Assembly: GCA_910588655.1 (NCBI GenBank)
Contig: CAJUPJ010000055.1
Coordinates: 1-16,530 of the forward strand
Reading direction: 5' to 3'
DNA from: an uncultured Lachnospiraceae bacterium
GTDB taxonomy: Bacteria; Bacillota; Clostridia; Lachnospirales; Lachnospiraceae
Length of the DNA: 16,530 nt
Both the position numbers and the translations under genes were made by a program. The notes beneath the pieces were generated by a model. The model was given only the letters and a program-made list of their open reading frames with translations. It did not search any database and was not told where the DNA came from. Shown one piece after another: positions 1 through 6,220 of the stretch. Within the stretch, counting starts at the first letter, position 1; each line of letters starts with the position of its first letter.

Positions 1-34
1 CAGCAGGTTATCGGTTCGAGTCCGATCATCGGCT
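1..34 (+). tRNA. tRNA-Thr, 3' part only
   Basis: The window opens inside a tRNA. The T arm is visible (stem ATCGG 10-14, loop TTCGAGT 15-21, stem CCGAT 22-26), then the acceptor strand CATCGGC (27-33) and discriminator T34. No CCA is encoded. The anticodon lies outside the window. The Thr call rests on recalled similarity of the 3' half to Firmicute tRNA-Thr(TGT) genes and on the cluster context, so identity is less certain than the presence of a tRNA. Confidence 0.7.
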
Positions 35-37
35 TAT

Positions 38-118
38 GGATGGATTCCCGAGTGGTCAAAGGGGGCAGACTGTAAATCTGTTGCTTAGGCTTCGAAGGTT
101 CAAATCCTTCTCCATCCA
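38..118 (+). tRNA. tRNA-Tyr (GTA)
   Basis: Acceptor strands GGATGGA (38-44) and TCCATCC (111-117) pair, with discriminator A118. The anticodon GTA is at 72-74 in the loop CTGTAAA. The long variable arm (about 82-95) is the class II shape expected for bacterial tRNA-Tyr. The T loop is TTCAAAT. No CCA is encoded. It starts three bases after the Thr tRNA, so the two are surely cotranscribed. Confidence 0.97.
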
Positions 119-160
119 TTTAACTTAAGATAAAAGAATAAAATATATTCTAAATATAGT

Positions 161-180
161 TAAAACTGCATATAGTTTTA
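161..180 (+). other. Hairpin in the Tyr-Met tRNA spacer
   Basis: TAAAACT (161-167) and AGTTTTA (174-180) form a perfect 7-bp stem around a 6-base loop. It lies in the AT-rich spacer (119-194) between two tRNAs. There is no T-run after it, so it is not a classic terminator. Each of the next two spacers also holds a 7-bp hairpin. Confidence 0.5.
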
Positions 181-194
181 TAGTTATTATCTGA

Positions 195-268
195 CGCGGG
201 GTGGAGCAGCTAGGAAGCTCGTCGGGCTCATAACCCGAAGGTCATAGGTTCAAATCCTGTCCCCGCTA
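195..268 (+). tRNA. Initiator tRNA-fMet (CAT)
   Basis: The anticodon CAT is at 229-231. The anticodon stem carries the three consecutive G-C pairs typical of initiator tRNA (GGG 224-226 with CCC 234-236). The acceptor strands CGCGGGG (195-201) and CCCCGCT (261-267) pair except at position 1-72, which is a C-T mismatch; an unpaired 1-72 is the other initiator hallmark. The discriminator is A268. No CCA is encoded. Confidence 0.95.
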
Positions 269-273
269 CTTTT

Positions 274-292
274 AGATATTATATTAATATCT
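274..292 (+). other. Hairpin in the Met-Phe tRNA spacer
   Basis: AGATATT (274-280) and AATATCT (286-292) pair perfectly around a 5-base loop and fill most of the short spacer. There is no terminator T-run. It may guide processing of the polycistronic tRNA transcript; that role is inferred. Confidence 0.5.
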
Positions 293-295
293 AAT

Positions 296-368
<73 letters not shown>

Positions 369-371
369 TTG

Positions 372-390
372 TATCTGCCAGAAGCAGATA
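372..390 (+). other. Hairpin in the Phe-Lys tRNA spacer
   Basis: TATCTGC (372-378) and GCAGATA (384-390) pair perfectly around a 5-base loop between two tRNAs. It is the third 7-bp spacer hairpin in this cluster, with a different sequence from the other two. Confidence 0.5.
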
Positions 391-394
391 TGAT

Positions 395-467
395 GGGATA
401 CTAGCTCAGTTGGTAGAGCACTTGACTTTTAATCAAGTTGTCGGGGGTTCGACTCCCCCGTGTCTCA
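395..467 (+). tRNA. tRNA-Lys (TTT)
   Basis: The anticodon TTT is at 428-430 in the loop CTTTTAA. The acceptor strands GGGATAC (395-401) and GTGTCTC (460-466) pair with two G-T wobbles, and the discriminator is A467. The T stem is GGGGG/CCCCC (443-447/455-459). It is the last tRNA of the cluster and sits directly before a terminator. Confidence 0.97.
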
Positions 468-470
468 TTT

Positions 471-501
471 AAATCCAGTAACATTTATTACTGGATTTTT
501 T
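471..501 (+). terminator. Rho-independent terminator of the tRNA cluster
   Basis: The 11-base strands 471-481 and 488-498 (AAATCCAGTAA and its complement) form a perfect stem with a 6-base loop and run into a T tract ending near 501. It starts three bases after tRNA-Lys. Some readthrough could still feed the gene at 526, which has no clear promoter of its own. Confidence 0.85.
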
Positions 502-525
502 TGCTTTATAGGAGAAATAGGTATT

Positions 526-864
526 ATGAAACAAAGGGAAGAAATACTGGAATATGGTTTATCATTTGATGATGTATATGTAGATGCACCTTTTCATGAT
601 GATAACTGGATATTACTAAGATATAAAGGTAATAAGAAAGCATTTGCATGGACATATGAAAGAAATGGCTATATATGTGTTAATGTCAAAACAGATATCC
701 GGTGGAGGGATTTCTGGAGAAATACATATAAGTCAGTACAGCCAGGTTACCACCAGAATAAAGAACATTGGAATACAATAATTCTGGATGGAAGTATACC
801 TGATAATGATATAAAAAGAATGATTGCAGAAAGTTATGATTTAATTGCCATAAAGAAGCAATAA
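526..864 (+). CDS. MmcQ/YjbR family small protein
   Basis: This 112-residue protein looks like the MmcQ/YjbR family (CyaY-like fold, often annotated as putative DNA-binding proteins). The signature block PGYHQNKEHWNTIILDG spans about residues 73-89, and the middle carries the usual FAWTYERN and VNVKTD strands. Length is typical for the family. I chose the ATG at 526 because GGAGA sits at 511-515; the longer in-frame ORF from 460 would run through the tRNA-Lys end and the terminator stem. It has no signal peptide or membrane segment, so it is cytoplasmic. It lies alone between the tRNA terminator and the Lrp-type gene. Its biochemical role is not established. Confidence 0.85.
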   Translation: MKQREEILEYGLSFDDVYVDAPFHDDNWILLRYKGNKKAFAWTYERNGYICVNVKTDIRWRDFWRNTYKSVQPGYHQNKEHWNTIILDGSIPDNDIKRMIAESYDLIAIKKQ

Positions 865-888
865 TAATTTTATTAAATATTTTATCCC

Positions 889-938
889 TTGCCTGTCATA
901 AAAAAACGGACTATAATAAAATTAGCGTTTGTTATAGT
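889..938 (+). promoter_or_regulatory. Promoter of the Lrp-type gene with overlapping inverted repeat
   Basis: TTGCCT (889-894), a 17-base spacer and TATAAT (912-917) make a good sigma-A-type promoter. The inverted repeat ACTATAA (910-916) / TTATAGT (932-938) covers the -10 box and the likely start site. Lrp/AsnC proteins often repress their own genes, so this is a candidate autoregulatory operator. That role is inferred from position. Confidence 0.6.
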
Positions 939-959
939 GTTTATAGGGAGGGATGTAAT

Positions 960-1406
960 ATGAAGAATAATGAACTTGATAATATTGATAAACAGATAAT
1001 AACGATGTTACAGGAAAATGCAAGAATGTCTTTAAAGGAAATTGCAGAAAAGGTTTTTTTGTCTTCTCCTGCTGTTTCAGTAAGAATAGAAAATCTTGTA
1101 TATAATGGATATATACAAGGGTTTCATGCATATGTTAATCCTGTAAAGCTTGGATACCATATTAAAGCATTTATTAATCTTGAAGTATCACCTGTAGATA
1201 AAGAAGAATTTTATCCATATATAAGGAAATGTAAGAATGTTATTGAATGTAATTGTGTTACAGGGGATTATTCAATGTTATTAGAAGTATTATTTCCAAG
1301 CACAGATGAGTTAGACCATTTTATAGGTGATTTACAACGGTATGGGCGTACGAAAACCCTTATAGTATTTTCAACATGTGTAGACCACAGGGAGATACAA
1401 ATATAA
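960..1406 (+). CDS. Lrp/AsnC family transcriptional regulator
   Basis: The protein has 148 residues, the usual size for the family. An N-terminal winged helix (about residues 7-55) begins with the characteristic LDNIDKQIITMLQENARMS stretch, and the recognition helix is near SSPAVSVRIENL. A C-terminal RAM/AsnC effector domain (about 67-142) holds the CVTGDYSMLLEV segment (about 99-110) seen in ligand-binding Lrp proteins. The start follows GGGAGGG (946-952). Family members bind DNA as octamers or tetramers and usually respond to amino acids. No amino-acid transport or metabolism gene sits beside it, so target and effector are unknown. It has its own promoter and terminator, so it is monocistronic. 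Confidence 0.92.
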   Translation: MKNNELDNIDKQIITMLQENARMSLKEIAEKVFLSSPAVSVRIENLVYNGYIQGFHAYVNPVKLGYHIKAFINLEVSPVDKEEFYPYIRKCKNVIECNCVTGDYSMLLEVLFPSTDELDHFIGDLQRYGRTKTLIVFSTCVDHREIQI

Positions 1407-1425
1407 ATACATATATAAAACATAT

Positions 1426-1464
1426 AGCAGTTTATAGAGTTTATTTCTATAAACTGCTTTTTTT
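1426..1464 (+). terminator. Rho-independent terminator of the Lrp-type gene
   Basis: Perfect 12-bp stem (AGCAGTTTATAG 1426-1437 with its complement 1447-1458), a 9-base loop, then a run of T. It closes the gene that stops at 1406. Confidence 0.9.
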
Positions 1465-1481
1465 ATTTTGCCAGGCAGGAT

Positions 1482-1771
1482 AATTTATAGTTATTATGCT
1501 GTTCTATGTTTTATTGTGGATTTATGGTGACAGGTTTCGCGTGCCATGATGCCAGCAATATTCCGTAAAAGGGGTACTTTAAGCCCATCGGCATTTAAGC
1601 CCATATATCCCAAGGGAAACGTAAGTTTCATCTGGGATATATGGGCTTTATGTGCCGCTGCGTGGCTTACCGTAGCGGAAGCGTACCTCTGTACGGATAT
1701 TCTGGCTCTGGCACAGAAACCGTCCGTCCGCCAACCCTTACAAAAACACAAACACCAGATAACTGTAAATT
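1482..1771. repeat. Structured MITE-like repeat, copy 1
   Basis: A 290-bp gene-free block between the Lrp terminator and the GntR promoter, visibly richer in G+C than its flanks. Its ends are near-perfect inverted repeats: AATTTATAGTTAT (1482-1494) against ATAACTGTAAATT (1759-1771), one mismatch. Inside are a stem GATGCC (1548-1553)/GGCATT (1590-1595) enclosing the core GGGGTACTT (1571-1579); a perfect 16-bp hairpin (1597-1612/1633-1648); an 8-bp hairpin with one G-T pair (1655-1662/1671-1678); and a stem ACGGA (1693-1697)/TCCGT (1723-1727). A diverged relative with the same ends and core is at 12400-12680. ORFs crossing it share no recognisable protein family. It is either a non-autonomous mobile repeat or a mobile gene for a folded RNA. 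Confidence 0.75.
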
Positions 1772-1797
1772 ATTCTATAAACTTTATTGCCAGGGTA

Positions 1798-1839
1798 TTG
1801 ACAAATAATTGTTTATAGTGTATATATAACATATAAACA
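1798..1839 (+). promoter_or_regulatory. Promoter and operator of the GntR-ABC operon
   Basis: TTGACA (1798-1803), 17 bases, then TATATA (1821-1826) form the promoter. TGTTTATA (1810-1817) and TATAAACA (1832-1839) are perfect inverted arms bracketing the -10 box, with AGTGTATATATAAC between them. YtrA-type GntR regulators typically repress their own operon from a dyad at the promoter, so this is the probable autoregulatory site. Confidence 0.7.
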
Positions 1840-1881
1840 GTTCATATTACATATAATTATTATTAAGGCAGGTGGAGATAT

Positions 1882-2262
1882 TTGCGGATAATGCAGAATT
1901 CAGGAGTTCCTATATACCAGCAGATAGCTGGGCAGTTTAAGGAGGATATTCTGGCAGGAAAGTTTAAACAGGGTGAATTCCTTCCTTCAATAAGGGGATT
2001 AGCAAAGGACTTAAGAATTAGTGTTATCACTACTATGAAAGCATATGAAGAGCTTGAGAAAAACGGGCTTGTAACAGCCGTACAGGGCAAAGGCTATTAT
2101 GTTAATGCACAGGATAGTGAAATGCTAAGGGAGCAGCATATAAGGAAAATGGAAGAATATTTATTAAATGCCATATCAGCAGCAAGAATTGCTAATGTGC
2201 CAGATAGTGAACTAATAGATATTTTAAAGATGTTAATTGAAACAGAAGAGAGTGGAGAATAG
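1882..2262 (+). CDS. GntR family regulator, YtrA subfamily
   Basis: This 126-residue protein has an N-terminal GntR winged helix (about residues 10-73: IYQQIAGQFKEDILAGKF, then LPSIRGLAKDLRIS, then the wing GLVTAVQGKGYYV). The short helical tail (about 75-126) replaces the large effector domain of other GntR classes, which defines the YtrA type. The start is probably TTG at 1882, placed well after AGGTG (1870-1874); ATG at 1891 is the alternative. It is the first gene of an operon with the ABC transporter beginning 12 bases after its stop. YtrA-type proteins commonly repress linked ABC exporters and are relieved by cell-wall-active compounds or other envelope signals. The inducer here is unknown. 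Confidence 0.92.
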   Translation: MRIMQNSGVPIYQQIAGQFKEDILAGKFKQGEFLPSIRGLAKDLRISVITTMKAYEELEKNGLVTAVQGKGYYVNAQDSEMLREQHIRKMEEYLLNAISAARIANVPDSELIDILKMLIETEESGE

Positions 2263-2274
2263 AGGAGAGAGAAT

Positions 2275-3162
2275 ATGTATAAAAGTAATGTAATAAGTAT
2301 AAATAATTTATCCAAGAAATTTAAAAGTTTTGAATTAGATATACCATCATTAAATATTCCAAAAGGTTTTGCGACGGCGCTTATTGGTGAAAACGGGGCA
2401 GGAAAAAGTACATTTATAAATATACTTGCAGGTGTACGCCTTGATTATAAAGGTACTATAGATTATTTTAATGGTGAAAAGGAAGAAAAAGTTATACGTG
2501 AAAATATTGGTTATACCGGACCAGGTAATTATTTTATGCCACACTGGACAATAGCCCAGATTGCAGAAGTAGGTGAGCTTTTATTTGAGAGGTTTAATAA
2601 AGAAAAATTTTATGAGATTTGTAAATTATTAGGTATAGAAGTTTCTAGTGTAAAAAAGCAGAATAAAGGTTTTAATAAGCTTTCAGATGGGATGAAAATG
2701 AAAGTGGTACTTGCAAATGTTTTTGCAAGGGAAACAAAAATGCTTCTGCTTGATGAACCTGCTTCTCCTCTTGACCCTCTGATGCGTGACAAACTTTGCC
2801 AGATGATAGGTGAATATCTGGAACAGGGAAATGTTGAGAACAGTGTGCTTTTCTCAACACATAATATTGCGGATATGGAGAATGTAACAGATTATGCAAT
2901 AATAATGGAAAAAGGAAGAATAGCAGAACAGGGTTTTGTTGAGGACTTAAAGGAAAAGTATATTCTTGTTAAAGGTGAAAATGAAGATGCAGATAAGGTA
3001 AAAGATATTTTATTTAGTTTCCAGAAAAATAATTACGGATTTGAGGGGATGTGCCTTGCAGAAAATATTGATAAACTGGCAGGATTTAATATTTCAAGGG
3101 AAGTTCCAGAGCTTTCACAGATTAGTATTGCTGTTATGAAAAAATATACACAGCTTATGTAA
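2275..3162 (+). CDS. ABC transporter ATP-binding protein (YtrB-like)
   Basis: The 295-residue ATPase has Walker A GENGAGKST (38-46), a degenerate signature LSDGMKMK (136-143), Walker B LLLDEP (157-162), D-loop SPLD and the switch histidine in STH (194-196). The Q-loop position, normally a glutamine after IGY, reads IGYTGPGNYF, so the usual Gln is absent. The LSxGMKMK signature is typical of the ATPases paired with YtrA-type regulators. Residues 225-295 form a C-terminal extension. It should energise the two membrane proteins encoded next, giving an ABC-2-like exporter in the cytoplasmic membrane. The substrate is not evident; lantibiotic or envelope-stress functions are known for relatives. 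Confidence 0.92.
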   Translation: MYKSNVISINNLSKKFKSFELDIPSLNIPKGFATALIGENGAGKSTFINILAGVRLDYKGTIDYFNGEKEEKVIRENIGYTGPGNYFMPHWTIAQIAEVGELLFERFNKEKFYEICKLLGIEVSSVKKQNKGFNKLSDGMKMKVVLANVFARETKMLLLDEPASPLDPLMRDKLCQMIGEYLEQGNVENSVLFSTHNIADMENVTDYAIIMEKGRIAEQGFVEDLKEKYILVKGENEDADKVKDILFSFQKNNYGFEGMCLAENIDKLAGFNISREVPELSQISIAVMKKYTQLM

Positions 3163-3188
3163 ACAGGATAACAGGAAAGGAGCTGTTT

Positions 3189-3809
3189 ATGAAAGATTAT
3201 ATAGAGAGTTACCATATGTTTTTTCCAGATAAGAAATTCCGCTTTTTATTATATCTGGTATATCCTTTAGCAGTATGGGCATTATTGTATATAGAAAGTA
3301 TATTCTTTGATGGAAGTTTTATACTGGTTTTTACAGCTGCAGAAATTATTATTGCTGTAGAATGCCTGGTAGACTTTTTTATATTTGCAGGATACGCCAG
3401 AAAGGTAAGTAGCAGGAATGAGTATTTAAAAACATCAGTAAAATATACACAATTATTAAAGAAAGCGGTCTTGTCAGATATAACCAGAAGAATATTAAGT
3501 ACAGTATTAATAATTTCTGTAACAGCAGCAGTCCTAAAAGTGCAATTAAAATTAACTATTTATTTAATAATTTCTGTATATTTTTTTATAACTGTTGCAC
3601 TCTTTGGTTTAAGGTTTTTTGATTTCTTTGCTGCTTATAACTTTATAACAATTATATTAGTAATGCTTTATATAGGTTTTAATGTATTTATACTAGATAA
3701 GAATATTTTTATTATAACCAGTATAATTTTATTTATATTAAGCCTGTTGTTACTGTTACTGCATACCAAAATTTTATTCAGGGTTGTAAAGGAGGAATAT
3801 TATGATTAA
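3189..3809 (+). CDS. ABC transporter membrane subunit, first of two
   Basis: A very hydrophobic 206-residue protein with about six predicted membrane helices (near residues 18-36, 43-68, 103-120, 122-145, 147-168 and 173-193). There is no signal peptide or catalytic motif. The start ATG follows GGAAAGGAG (3175-3183). It lies 26 bases after the ATPase gene and its end overlaps the next gene by 8 bases, so the three are translated together. Six helices and the operon position fit an ABC-2-type permease half. I do not recognise a closer named family. Confidence 0.8.
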   Translation: MKDYIESYHMFFPDKKFRFLLYLVYPLAVWALLYIESIFFDGSFILVFTAAEIIIAVECLVDFFIFAGYARKVSSRNEYLKTSVKYTQLLKKAVLSDITRRILSTVLIISVTAAVLKVQLKLTIYLIISVYFFITVALFGLRFFDFFAAYNFITIILVMLYIGFNVFILDKNIFIITSIILFILSLLLLLLHTKILFRVVKEEYYD

Positions 3810-4437
3810 GAATTTAAAGCTTATTAAATATGGATACCAGTTTAAATTAAATGCAATCTGTTCATTGATTTTTTTGTTAATAGGAATTTTAAGTACTATA
3901 TATGTAGATATTGATAAAATCCCATCAGTTAGTGTATTACTTTATTGTGGTTTCCTGTTCTTTGTGCAGACAGCAAGTACGCTTATGTATTCTAATGTTA
4001 TTAAATCTTCACCAAGATACAGGGAATTCAGTTTTAAGTTCCAGCGTACAATAAATATATCAAGCTTTGTATGCTTATTTAGCCTGTTATTTATTATAAG
4101 GATTATACAGGCAGATAGTATAAACCAGTTTAGTGTGGATATGGGCAGGGAACTTGTAGCAGCGGGTATGGAATATTTTATAATAATATTATATATGGTA
4201 TTTGTTTATAAATGCTTTATAGTTTCAATGGTGATGTTTTTGGCAGCTACATTTTTTGTTAATTCAATAATTAATTATATATTTGTTCTACATAGTTTTA
4301 CATTATTGCAGGGAATAGGAGTTGCAGTCCTGTTCTTTATAACAGCTATGGTTTTATCTGAAATTATAATGAGGGCAATATATAAAGTACAGCCATCCAG
4401 GCTTGCACAATCCGCTTCCATGAGAGGATATATATAA
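3802..4437 (+). CDS. ABC transporter membrane subunit, second of two
   Basis: A 211-residue integral membrane protein with about six helices (near residues 16-35, 40-62, 84-102, 122-140, 142-165 and 170-192) and a basic N-terminus on the cytoplasmic side. Its ATG at 3802 lies inside the end of the preceding gene, after AAGGAGG (3790-3796), which indicates translational coupling. With the preceding subunit it probably makes a heterodimeric permease driven by the YtrB-like ATPase. It has a similar size and topology to its partner but the two sequences are not obviously alike. The substrate is unknown. No strong terminator is visible after its stop. Confidence 0.8.
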   Translation: MIKNLKLIKYGYQFKLNAICSLIFLLIGILSTIYVDIDKIPSVSVLLYCGFLFFVQTASTLMYSNVIKSSPRYREFSFKFQRTINISSFVCLFSLLFIIRIIQADSINQFSVDMGRELVAAGMEYFIIILYMVFVYKCFIVSMVMFLAATFFVNSIINYIFVLHSFTLLQGIGVAVLFFITAMVLSEIIMRAIYKVQPSRLAQSASMRGYI

Positions 4438-4510
4438 ATTTTTCCACCTGTGTGGTTGCAATTCTTTATTTTCTTTTTTATGTACTATTTAAAAAAATAT
4501 GGATATGATA

Positions 4511-4548
4511 TATAATATATTTAATTTTAAATGGCAGTATAAAGGAGA
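4511..4548 (+). promoter_or_regulatory. Putative -10 box and ribosome site for the reductase gene
   Basis: A perfect TATAAT lies at 4511-4516, but nothing close to TTGACA stands 16-18 bases upstream, so this promoter is weak or activator-dependent. AAAGGAGA at 4541-4548 is a strong ribosome site. It places the start at the ATG at 4556, not at the upstream in-frame ATG at 4499, which lacks one. Confidence 0.45.
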
Positions 4549-4555
4549 AATATAT

Positions 4556-6100
4556 ATGGCAAAAGATTTTTTAGAAGAATTTATACCTGATTTGGAAGAA
4601 TTTAAGGAAAAGACAATGGCTTTCCATAACAAGAAGATGACAGTAGCAGAGTACAAAGGATTTTCAGGAGGTTTTGGAAGTTATGCACAGCGCGGCGGTG
4701 AAAAGCATATGTTAAGGCTGCGTCTTGCCGGGGGACAAGTTACAAAGGATAAGTTAAAATTTATAGCAGAATTATGTGAAAAATATAATGTCAGCCTGGC
4801 AAAACTTACAACATGCCAGTCAATACAGCTTCATAATCTTGAAGCCAGTGATTTATGTGATATGATAGAAAGTGTATGGAGGGCTGGCATGGTTTCACGT
4901 GGCGGTGGCGGGGATTTTCCACGTAATGTAATGGCATCCCCACTTTCAGGAGTACAGGAAGGTGAAAACTTTGACGTACTTCCTTACGCCAGGGAAACAG
5001 CGGATTATCTTATGAATTTTATTAAAGCAGTAAAATTTCCAAGAAAACTTAAAGTATGTTTTGCTAATTCTTCTACAAATGAAACACATGCAACTTTCAG
5101 GGATTTAGGTTTTGTTTCACGTCCTGATGGCAAGTTTGATGTTTATATTGCAGGGGGTCTTGGCAATAAACATAAACTTGGTGTGAAAGCTGCTGAAGGT
5201 ACAGAACCTTCAAAGGTACTTTATTATGCTAAAGCAATGGTTGACACATTTGTAAGTTATGGCAATTATACTAACAGGGCACAGTCAAGGACAAGGTTCT
5301 TGCAGGATACTCTTGGAATTGATGGCCTTAAGAAAGCATTTCTGGAGAAGTTAGATAATGCCTTTAAAAATGAAGAGCTGGATATCTGCCCTGAACCATA
5401 TATTATTAGTAAAAAAGATGATGGCACAAGGGTTTCTGGCAGAAGGGTAACAGCACAGAAACAGACAGGTCTTTATGCAGTATTTTACCAGCCGGCAGGT
5501 GGTAAAATTGCGCCTTCAAAATTCAGGGAACTTTATGATTTAATAAAAGATATGGAAGATGTGGAGTTACGCATTACTCCTGAAGAGGGGCTTTATATAA
5601 TTAACTGTAATGGTACAGAAGCAGAAAAAGTCTTAGAGGCAACAGAGGATGGGGCTTCTACTATATTTGAAACATCAGTTGCATGTATAGGAAACCAGAT
5701 TTGCCAGGTTGGGGTTGGAGATTCGCAGGAACTTCTTGGAATGTGCATAGATGCTGTGCGTAAAGAAAATTTTGCTGATGGTATACTTCCACAAATCCAC
5801 ATTTCCGGATGCCCTTCTTCTTGTGCGGCACAGCAGATTGCAGAAATAGGCTTCAGGGGTGCTATAAAGCAGTCACCAGACGGGCCAAAGAAGGCATTTG
5901 CTATTTATACAGGAGGATGTCCTTACCAGGGGAGAGAGAACCTTTCAGACTTTGGGAAATCTATAATTGCAGAGGCAATACCACAGTTTCTTGTAGAGCT
6001 TGGAAAGATTATATCAGGGCAAAATACCACCTATGACAAATGGATTAAGGATAATGGACAGAAACTTGATGAATTAATTTGTAAATATGCAGAAATGTAA
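4556..6100 (+). CDS. Siroheme-type nitrite/sulfite reductase
   Basis: This 514-residue protein belongs to the nitrite/sulfite reductase hemoprotein family. Two half-repeats are visible: a substrate/siroheme region with HMLRLRLAGG (51-60), TTCQSIQLHNLE (85-96) and GDFPRNVMASPLSG (119-132), then the cluster motif C377-x5-C383 ... C419-x3-C423 that ligates the coupled [4Fe-4S]-siroheme centre. GGCPYQGRENL (453-463) follows. Family members carry out six-electron reduction of nitrite to ammonia or sulfite to sulfide, usually with ferredoxin as donor in this size class. It is cytoplasmic. No flavin subunit, siroheme synthesis gene or nitrite/sulfite transporter adjoins it, so the substrate cannot be decided. 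It appears to be a single-gene unit. Confidence 0.88.
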   Translation: MAKDFLEEFIPDLEEFKEKTMAFHNKKMTVAEYKGFSGGFGSYAQRGGEKHMLRLRLAGGQVTKDKLKFIAELCEKYNVSLAKLTTCQSIQLHNLEASDLCDMIESVWRAGMVSRGGGGDFPRNVMASPLSGVQEGENFDVLPYARETADYLMNFIKAVKFPRKLKVCFANSSTNETHATFRDLGFVSRPDGKFDVYIAGGLGNKHKLGVKAAEGTEPSKVLYYAKAMVDTFVSYGNYTNRAQSRTRFLQDTLGIDGLKKAFLEKLDNAFKNEELDICPEPYIISKKDDGTRVSGRRVTAQKQTGLYAVFYQPAGGKIAPSKFRELYDLIKDMEDVELRITPEEGLYIINCNGTEAEKVLEATEDGASTIFETSVACIGNQICQVGVGDSQELLGMCIDAVRKENFADGILPQIHISGCPSSCAAQQIAEIGFRGAIKQSPDGPKKAFAIYTGGCPYQGRENLSDFGKSIIAEAIPQFLVELGKIISGQNTTYDKWIKDNGQKLDELICKYAEM

Positions 6101-6122
6101 TCTATAGAAATATATATTATAA

Positions 6123-6171
6123 ATACCCTTTGCAGTTAAAACCATAAAAAATTTTTAAATGCAAAGGGTAT
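6123..6171. terminator. Inverted repeat between convergent genes, possible terminator
   Basis: Perfect 12-bp arms ATACCCTTTGCA (6123-6134) and TGCAAAGGGTAT (6160-6171) enclose a 25-base AT-rich loop. It lies between two convergent genes (stops at 6100 and 6221), where a two-way terminator is expected. Neither side has a proper T-run and the loop is long, so function is uncertain. Confidence 0.5.
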
Positions 6172-6220
6172 AATAATTATGTAATTATGTTATAGCTAAA
6201 CCAGTGTAAAGATTTAGGTT

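Noticed and set aside
922..1131. Minus-strand ORF of 69 codons opposite the Lrp-type gene
   Set aside because: It lies in antisense to a clear Lrp/AsnC coding region and over its promoter, and has no features of its own.
1546..1818. A 90-codon ORF on the + strand across repeat copy 1
   Set aside because: It covers the hairpins of the repeat and reaches into the GntR promoter. No family match and no ribosome site.
4443..4454. CCAC/GTGG hairpin after the second ABC membrane gene
   Set aside because: Only a 4-bp stem and the following T-rich tract is broken, so it is too weak to call a terminator.
6190..6220. Bulged stem GCTAAACC/GGTTTTAGC downstream of the ABC operon
   Set aside because: It has a one-base bulge and no T-run on the minus strand; terminator function is not supported.
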